Source of the DNA: Nelumbo lutea
Taxonomy: Eukaryota; Streptophyta; Magnoliopsida; Proteales; Nelumbonaceae
NCBI GenBank assembly: GCA_022828595.1
Contig: JAKGHH010000004.1
Coordinates: 84,348,270 to 84,412,269, forward strand
Length of the DNA: 64,000 bases
Direction of reading: 5' to 3'
Shown: piece by piece, positions 57,982 through 64,000 of the stretch
How positions within the stretch are numbered: position 1 is the first letter of the stretch
How the letters are laid out: every line of letters starts with the position of its first letter
The notes under the pieces: model-generated
The model's database searches: none
What the model was told of the DNA's origin: nothing
What the model saw: the letters and a program-made list of their open reading frames with translations, nothing else
Translations under genes and position numbers: made by a program

Positions 57982-59484
57982 CCTGCGACGGCTGTGCTGA
58001 GAGGGAGAGAGAACGAAGGGCTCGTTGCCTTGCCGAGCAGTATTCAAGCAAAACAGCAGTGGCCGCAGTCATTATCTCTCATTCATCCCCTACTTCCTTC
58101 GAATGAAAAACAACGGCAATGTCACCCCTCCAGGCGATACTCCGGGCCAAATAGCCCTTCGTTCCGAGAATGGAGCAGTAATGATGATTTTGTCATCAGA
58201 AACGTTGAAGAAATCACCAAAAAAAATAAGATTTTAATCAAATCACAATACAGTTTGGTGATCTGGGGTGACTTTAAGAATACTTGAAAAAGGAGAACAG
58301 GAGTCTCACAGTGGCAACAAACTATAGATTCTCCGGCAGGCAGAATCCGATGTTATGAAAGCGGTTTTTAGGTGCAAAAATGACAGGGATGTAAGTGCTG
58401 AAATCGACAATAGGTGTAGACAGGGATAGAGTTAGTCAATTGTCAGAAGGAATAAGAATAGCATTAATCAATTTTCAAACATTAAAAGTACATTTAATCA
58501 ATTAGTTAAAGTTAATCAATTGTCAGAAGCAGTAAGAATAGCGTTAATCAATTTTCAAACACTAAAAATACACTTAATTAATTAGTTAAACCATAAGGGT
58601 AGTTTATGAAATTTACATTATATATATAACTTTTAATAATTTACATGAAGCCTGGTTCATTGTTGAGCTCAAGCTGAGACAAATTCAAACCTGCAAATTT
58701 TGAATCGAGCCGGTTTCAAGTTCGAATAATCTAATATTCAATGCGGTTTGAATCCACCCCTAATGTTCCTTCCTTAAACGGAACAAGCTTGTATTAAAAA
58801 ACGACACAAATATTTACTTAATCTAATATCTGCTAGTAGAACCGTAGTAGATTAGGAGCAGTTGTTGTGACCCATCGACCCCGATGCATTTCTTACCTAT
58901 TTATGTGTTTCTACAATATACATATCTGGGTTTGCCTCATCAACGACGTCAGTCAGATTCTCGGGGTCCTATTTTACTGTATATATCAGAAATAAAAGAA
59001 TCGAATTAAGATACTATCAAATCCATCACTATGTCATCGACCCTAAGACGCTGCAGCACCTGATCGTGATCGGGCGGCTATGGCCAAAGGCCAACTAGGA
59101 CAGTAGTCTAGAGTTTTGATCTGGAGCTGCCGGTACTCACATCAATAGGCATGGGCGGGCCCCAGTTTTAGCATGATTGATTGATGATGGATGGTGCGAT
59201 GGTGAAAGATTAGACGAATAGAATTCAAGATTGAAGAAAGACTCCGCGCACAATCTCCCAAACCTTGGGCCGTGGTCAAATACCGGGGGCGTCACGGTTT
59301 CTATCTATATATAAATAGAACAGATTCCTACGATGCTTATCCACTCCACTGATGCATACATCAGTACACACGTCATCCTCTTCTGTCTTTGGATTCTTGT
59401 TTCCACTCACCTTCCTGGTCCCTCCACTAGACAATTTGCTAGTAGTTTTGTTGGATACCATACTCTTCTACATCAGTATACGCA

Positions 59485-59523
59485 CCCATTTTGCCACGTC
59501 ATTCTTCCATGTGGCAAAATGGG
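59485..59523. repeat. Perfect inverted repeat, 13-bp arms, 13-base loop
   Basis: CCCATTTTGCCAC at 59485-59497 and GTGGCAAAATGGG at 59511-59523 are exact reverse complements separated by GTCATTCTTCCAT. It could form a stable hairpin in DNA or RNA, or be a paired protein-binding site. It has no T-tract that would mark a terminator. Confidence 0.85.
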
Positions 59524-61114
59524 TCCATATTATTGCCCACACGTGTACAAGTAGTTGTCTATATCAATGATGGGGTTACATATGGGACAGTTGATCCCCG
59601 ATCCTAATCGCGGTCATGATGGACGTTGGGGACGGGAGTCGATCGGGGTGGGGCCTAGGGGTGTATTCGATTTATTCCGATTTGCCGAATACTTGCAAAT
59701 TATTTGAGTGGCTCGTGGGCTTAATTAACTATTTATTGAAGTATTATTTTTTAAGGAGAATGATTAATCAGTGCAGATCAGAATTTTATAGCTCCGAAGT
59801 ACAGGGAGAATGCATCCTGACCGTGAATTGATATCAAATTCACGGACAGGTTTCACGGACAGGATGTGATTTATAAGGGGGCTGGAATTCAAAATTCTGC
59901 ATCGGATGTTTCCTTACTTCTCTGTATTTTTTCAGGGGCTCCACTTAGTAAAAACAAATAAAATTATTTGATAATGTTTGGTATAAATAATTGTTAAGGT
60001 ATTAACTAATAAGCATAAAATAAGTATGTAACGTACCGGGGGTAAGGCACCATGTTCCCCTCCGACACGAATACCCGATATTTTAATTTGTAGTTCGTCT
60101 CTCCAGGCATACTGGTACTGTAGACTGTAGTAGGTTCAGGTTACCACGTACCGTCAGAAAGATTACACGCAAAACTTGGTTCCACCCACAGTTTTGCGAT
60201 TTTGTAAGGCTACCCACTTGGACCCGTCTGTAATTTCTTCTTTCTTGCTATAATATATATAAAATAATATAATATAGCTGCTTTTGGACTTGTGTGCATC
60301 TCTATTGTACTACAGCAAAATGGAGCGCAAATGCGCAGGTTAGGGAGGAAAAATAATATATTGTATTCTGTATGCGCATGCACGGACGTAAGGAAATTCA
60401 GACCCAATATTGTCTCAACAAGCCATTATAGTTGAACATCTGTTCACAGGCCGGGTTTGGGCCGGCCCGGGCTTTACCTCTTTATAAAGAAGAAATGATT
60501 AGATCTGAGCCTAACCTTGACCCCATATAAAGCTTGAAACCCAATCTGGATAGATATTTTGTAATATATTATTTATATATTAAATATTATATAATACATT
60601 TTTGCTATTAATATTATTATTACATAATACTATATTTTTTATTATGTATATATTATAAAGTCGACTTGAACTCAAGCCAAACTTATTTGGAAAAGTCTAA
60701 GCCCGACCTGATAAATAATTGGGCCCAATTTTGGAGCCTGAACTCTAGCCAAGGGTTTAAAATTTGTTTAAGTTTGACATAAAACGGATCGGTCAGGGCC
60801 AGCCCATCGGATTATCCGACCCATAACCAAGCCACTTAACAGAGATGTTTCAAATGTGCGACCGAGCGGATTGTTGGGAGCGTGCTGTTGGTAGCAGATG
60901 CATATCTGGATGCAAGGGGAAGTGATCAGACAATCAGACCTAGCCCCATAATAGTTGGTCCCACTGCTCCTAGCAGATCGGGTAGATCCGCATTGCACCC
61001 ACTACCTGATTTGATTAGTTTTTTTGGAATTTAAGTGGATCCTTTGGGTGGCGGAGAGACCTCCTAGATGGGTGACTGTTTGAACATTCGATTCGTTTGG
61101 GATTTCCAGCACTG

Positions 61115-61185
61115 CCACGTGGGACATCTTAGCCGCTGGCATGTGGGTCCAGGGCCAATAATATACTAAACATTTTTCCACGTGT
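61115..61185. promoter_or_regulatory. Pair of CACGTG G-boxes
   Basis: GCCACGTGGGA (core at 61116-61121) and TCCACGTGTAG (core at 61179-61184) lie 63 bases apart about 1 kb upstream of the TSJT1/AILP start, with a CCAAT motif between them near 61155. G-boxes bind bZIP and bHLH factors and, with this flank (CCACGTGG, CACGTGT), often act as ABA-response elements. Function here is inferred. Confidence 0.45.
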
Positions 61186-62072
61186 AGGAATCCGAGAACA
61201 CCCTAATTCAACGGGTCCCACACCTCTCCAATCAGATGGAATGACTATAAAATTCTATGATGGTTCGGATGTGACAGAATGGGCATTTACCCTATTTAAT
61301 AAAGCGGCACACCCCTAATACTATAGGTCAGAAATGATTGTTTTAAAAGACGAAAATACCCCCATATACTAATAAGTAACAACCCATGGGAGTTGCAACT
61401 TCCAACAATCGACAAAGCTGGACCCTTGATCTCATGGACTGGATAAGATCACCGTCCAACTCCTGAATCCTCTCGTATTCCAATCTGACGGTTCCTTATT
61501 GGCTTATCTCCATATCCCATGGCCGTCCCGTCAGGTCGTTTTGGTCAAAAGATCGGGTTGACTCATGAGACCATGTGCTCCAGATTCCAGATGCCTCGCC
61601 AATAATCATTGTCTGCCTAAATCCTCGTGTGTAGCACGCGTGTGTCACTCAGCACCATTTCATCAAGTTGACTTGCAGACAACTCACTTTGATGCAACTT
61701 GACGTTGAATCTAACGGAGGTGGCTTTCGTGTCACCCTTCATTGATGATGGACTATGTTCATCTTTCCTGTTCGCGATCCACGGTAGGATTCCTAAATAT
61801 CTATGTAAAAATTCTCTCCGTCTTTCTTTTTCGGTAATACAAGAAAGATGTATAAAGAATTCTAAAAAAATCCCTAAAAGTATCGAGGCTACAGCTTGAC
61901 ACACAAGGCCGGAGGCCCCGGTAGCTCCGTAGGTCGAGCGGATGTGGGGCCACCCCTGTCCTTTTCGTTTTACACTCGAGAATCATCTCCTGTTTGTGGG
62001 CCGCACTCCACATGCCCTCGTCCTTTGTCGGTGCAAATGGACATTAATACCCTCGTGACCTTGCTAAGTTGC

Positions 62073-62079
62073 TATAAAT
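62073..62079 (+). promoter_or_regulatory. TATA box of the TSJT1/AILP gene
   Basis: TATAAAT in the context GTTGCTATAAATGGAAG lies about 105 bases before the ATG. It predicts initiation near 62105 and a 5' UTR of about 70 bases that includes the GA repeat. Confidence 0.6.
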
Positions 62080-62177
62080 GGAAGCTCCTCTTTTCTTGTC
62101 CAATCTCATTCCCGTGTCTCAGCTCTTTGCATTTCTAGAGAGAGAGAGAGAGAGTTGGTTGAGAGGAGGAAAAAACC

Positions 62178-62380
62178 ATGTTGGGTGTGTTCAGCAGCGC
62201 TATCGTGACGCCACCTGAAGAACTGGTGGCTGCCGGATGCCGGACGCCATCGCCGAAGATATCCTCGACGGCGTTAGTGAATCGGTTCCTCGAGAGTAAC
62301 ACCTCCGCCGTGTCGCTACAGATCGGGGACCATGTTCATTTGGCGTACACACACCAAAACGAGTCGGCGTTACAGCCCAG
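62178..62380 (+). CDS. TSJT1/AILP family protein (YGL and LRDR motifs), exon 1
   Basis: The first 67 residues plus two bases of a split codon. The start MLGVFSSAIVTPPEELVAAG is the signature of the plant stem-specific TSJT1 / aluminium-induced protein family (DUF3700), which has a class-II glutamine-amidotransferase-like fold. The next conserved parts are SPKISSTALVNRFLESN, SAVSLQIGDHVHLAYTHQNESALQPR. Position 2 is Leu where active amidotransferases have the catalytic Cys, so an enzymatic amidotransferase role is unlikely. Members respond to aluminium, auxin or sugar starvation. The donor is CCCAG|GTAAAA at 62380/62381, splitting the Arg codon AG|A. The upstream context (TATA, GA-rich leader, ACCATG) supports the start. 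Confidence 0.92.
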
Positions 62381-63897
62381 GTAAAAATCCAGAGACTAAC
62401 GCCTCTCGAAACGGCCGTTCCACATCGTCGGACCTCAAATTCCGGCGGGCGGTCTAAGAATCTGGTGAAAATTTAATTTGTTTTTTAACCCCGATGATCA
62501 GTAGTCAGTACGCCAAAAATCAGCACGATTGAATGATTTCAACGTCTGATCAATTTCAGGAAAGTTGGTCGAAGAACGTACAGTGGTCAGATGCTCTGGA
62601 TCAGTCGATCGTGTTGATGCGTAGGACAGTAGAATATCGGTGTTTTTTAACCCCGATATGCCGATCAGTTAATCATAATCGCTTAAAACCTTCCAAGTCT
62701 TTTGGACAGTAGGAAACAATCTAGGCGGTAATGATCTTACAAACAATATTCCGTTTTGACGCTAGAGATGTCCTAGTTTCAGGGACGTGCAGCATGAGCC
62801 ATAAACGAGAGTGAGAGGATCGGCGATCACACTCGCGCGAGTCCTACAGGCCTTCATCCATCCATGTGTGTTATCTATAATTGACGGCTAGATGCCTAGT
62901 AGAATATGGGACCCACTTTACATCATTGGCATATGGCTGGCCCCACTTGATGAGTGCCAGCCGGCAACCGACAACCCTGACAGAACACTCTTCTCTTGTT
63001 TGTAAGGCCACATTTTGTCATTTTGTCTAGTCTAGTGAACTACTTGTTGAATTATATGGCTTCAATTCGGTCCTGATTCGTGTCCAAGTAGATCCGGCCC
63101 AGATCCGACCACAAATGGGCAGTGGATCCGACTCTTGTTCCGGATCAGGCAGGCACACTAATGCCCTGTTTGTTTTCACTTAACTGGTTAAGTGAGTTTA
63201 TCCAAACAACGGGACAAGTATTATGGGCAGAAATTATGTAAATAGCTTCGATGCTGGTATGCGTGTGCATTTTCACTTATCTGCTTAAAGAGAGAGAGGC
63301 AAGAGGGGATTAGTGTTTTGAATAAGTGATACTCTTTAAAATTTGTTTATTAAACTTAATACAGCCGCATAAGAATGCAAGAATGATTAATTATCTGATT
63401 AACCAATTTATCATACTAATAAATAAACAAAACATAAATATTAAAGAATTTTTTTTTGAGATATGTCCCTTAAAAATACCCGATCTTCCATTGCCTCCTT
63501 TAACACGTCTTTCTGTGTCGTCTTTATAAATTATGCCACGGTCTTTTTCTGTTTGGTTTGTAATAGGTGTAACTGTAAAAATGAAAGTAAGAAACCCATT
63601 TTGGGTTAATTTTGAAAAACTCCAAATGGAGTTTTTAGTATTTTTCTCATACTCGTATAGAAAGATTTAGAAGGACATGAATTACTCAGATTTTCATACA
63701 AAAGCTCAATGCATCTTTTAATTATTAAAACTTTTAGAATATCTTTTTAAAAAAATTTACTAAACGGCCCAAAATGTAACTTTTGATACAGTTGCAAAAA
63801 TATTTATTGAGTAAACCTCAAATATCAAAATGATATTTGATACAGTTGCAAAAATATCATTTTATTTATTTTTTCTCTTTTTGATGAATGAGTGCAG
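62381..63897 (+). other. Intron 1 of the TSJT1/AILP gene
   Basis: The 1.5 kb intron runs from GTAAAAATCC to GAGTGCAG. It has a short hairpin CACTTAAC-TG-GTTAAGTG near 63177-63194 inside a TGTTTG…CAAACA pair, which is typical of small Tourist-like remnants. A diverged Tourist-family MITE lies at about 63575-63770. Confidence 0.85.
63575..63770. mobile_element. Diverged relative of the 18779-19093 Tourist MITE
   Basis: Shared interior order: CCCATTTTGGGTTAATTTTG (cf. CCCATTTTGGGCTGATTTTG), AACTCCAAATGGAG, AAAGCTCAATGCATCT (cf. AAAGCTCAATGTGTCT) and an end ACTAAACGGCCC (cf. GCCAAACAGGCCC). Its left end is eroded. Confidence 0.65.
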
Positions 63898-64000
63898 ATC
63901 ATTTGCTGTAAAGGATGAGATATTTTGCATGTTTGAGGGAGTGCTGAATAATTTGGGGAGCCTGAGGCAACAGTATGGGCTTGCAAAGTCTGCAAATGAG
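63898..64000 (+). CDS. TSJT1/AILP family protein, exon 2 (runs off the window)
   Basis: After the acceptor GTGCAG, the sequence continues the split Arg codon and reads SFAVKDEIFCMFEGVLNNLG then SLRQQYGLAKSANE to the last base. This is the conserved DUF3700 core with the diagnostic YGL motif. The LRDR motif and the C-terminal half lie beyond the window edge. The frame is open throughout. Confidence 0.92.

Larger units (their letters stand above)
51927..58616. mobile_element. Second Pack-MULE, carrying a P450 fragment and interrupted by a copia element
   Basis: The left end GGGTAAATTTCTTAAACTAT…CTTATGGTTTAGTTAATT and the right end AATTAGTTAAACCATAAG…GTTTATGAAATTTAC are inverted copies of each other. 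They are of the same family as the 44082-45807 element (shared TTTCTTAAACTA, CCTTATGGTTTAG, CTTACTGTTTC). Subtracting the copia element leaves about 1.9 kb. The interior contains a broken CYP96-like P450. Near the right end an 81-bp block is repeated in tandem (58421-58600). A 9-bp target duplication could not be confirmed. Confidence 0.7.
51756..58762. mobile_element. Second TAGGGGTGG-family MITE, split by a MULE
   Basis: The left part (51756-51926: TAGAGGTAGACATAATTCAAGC, TTATTCGAGCTTGGCTCGC) and the right part (58617-58762: TTGAGCTCAAGC, AATCGAGCCGG, GGTTTGAATCCACCCCTA) together correspond to the intact copy at 50797-51199. Everything between, about 6.7 kb, is a later MULE insertion plus its own copia insertion. 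The coordinates span the interrupted element. Confidence 0.65.
58763..62177 (+). promoter_or_regulatory. Intergenic region and promoter of the TSJT1/AILP gene
   Basis: No gene is supported in this 3.4 kb. It contains a GC-ended AT-cored repeat near 60450-60770, a perfect 13-bp inverted repeat at 59485-59523, and G-boxes near 59538, 61116 and 61179. A TATA box lies at 62073 and a GA microsatellite at about 62140-62154 in the 5' UTR. Frames at 60768-60998, 61617-61904 and 61896-62138 show no recognisable protein. Confidence 0.5.

Noticed and set aside
61896..61965. GC-rich GTAGCTCCGTAGGTCGAGCGG segment suggestive of a tRNA
   Set aside because: No acceptor stem pairing, no anticodon arm and no T-loop TTC consensus could be arranged, so no tRNA is called.
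62178..62384. Exon 1 of the TSJT1/AILP gene as a complete 68-residue protein
   Set aside because: The frame stops only because it reads into a GTAAAA donor; the conserved continuation is found at 63898 after a proper acceptor.

Overview
This window is nuclear DNA from a flowering plant, probably a woody dicot or magnoliid. The genes have plant-type intron structure, the closest protein families are plant-specific, and the spaces between and inside genes are filled with plant transposons: Ty1-copia, L1-type LINEs, Au-like SINEs, Tourist, hAT and Mutator-like elements. I cannot name the species. About a tenth of the window or less is host coding sequence.

Host genes, left to right: (1) a C2H2 zinc-finger protein with a DLNxxP (EAR-like) motif, minus strand, 1317-2006; (2) a truncated relic of a basic 7S globulin / TAXI-type aspartic protease, 2865-3137; (3) signal peptidase complex subunit 3 (SPC3), plus strand, six exons over 8593-22414, coding for 167 residues, with a GC-AG first intron and two introns of about 6 kb stuffed with transposons; (4) a cation/calcium exchanger (CCX) in two exons, 26723-27622 and 47179-47943, split by a 19.6 kb intron; (5) the first exon and start of the second exon of a TSJT1/AILP-type gene (YGL/LRDR family), 62178 to the window end.

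Repeats dominate the rest. A six-unit array of about 419 bp units lies at 5683-8079, and each unit carries a MITE-like inverted-repeat module. SPC3 intron 3 holds a decayed LINE. SPC3 intron 4 holds an exact 598-bp-period tandem duplication carrying a Tourist MITE, then a nest in which a Tourist MITE sits in one arm of a long hairpin, inside a hAT element, inside a LINE with a 12-bp target duplication. The CCX intron holds a Ty1-copia element with both LTRs, an antisense LINE 3' end, a second copia element truncated in reverse transcriptase, and a 1.7 kb Mutator-like element with about 100-bp terminal inverted repeats and a perfect 9-bp target duplication. That last element carries fragments resembling two unrelated host genes (NFXL1 and a DUF506 protein), so it is a Pack-MULE.

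Downstream of CCX, a second element with the same terminal repeats (about 51927-58616) carries a broken CYP96-like cytochrome P450. It was itself invaded by a third copia element (53212-57981, 5-bp target duplication with one mismatch), and it sits inside a split copy of another MITE family. The most interesting content is this gene-capturing MULE family, the nested insertions that give a relative chronology, and the MITE-derived satellite with alternating unit types.
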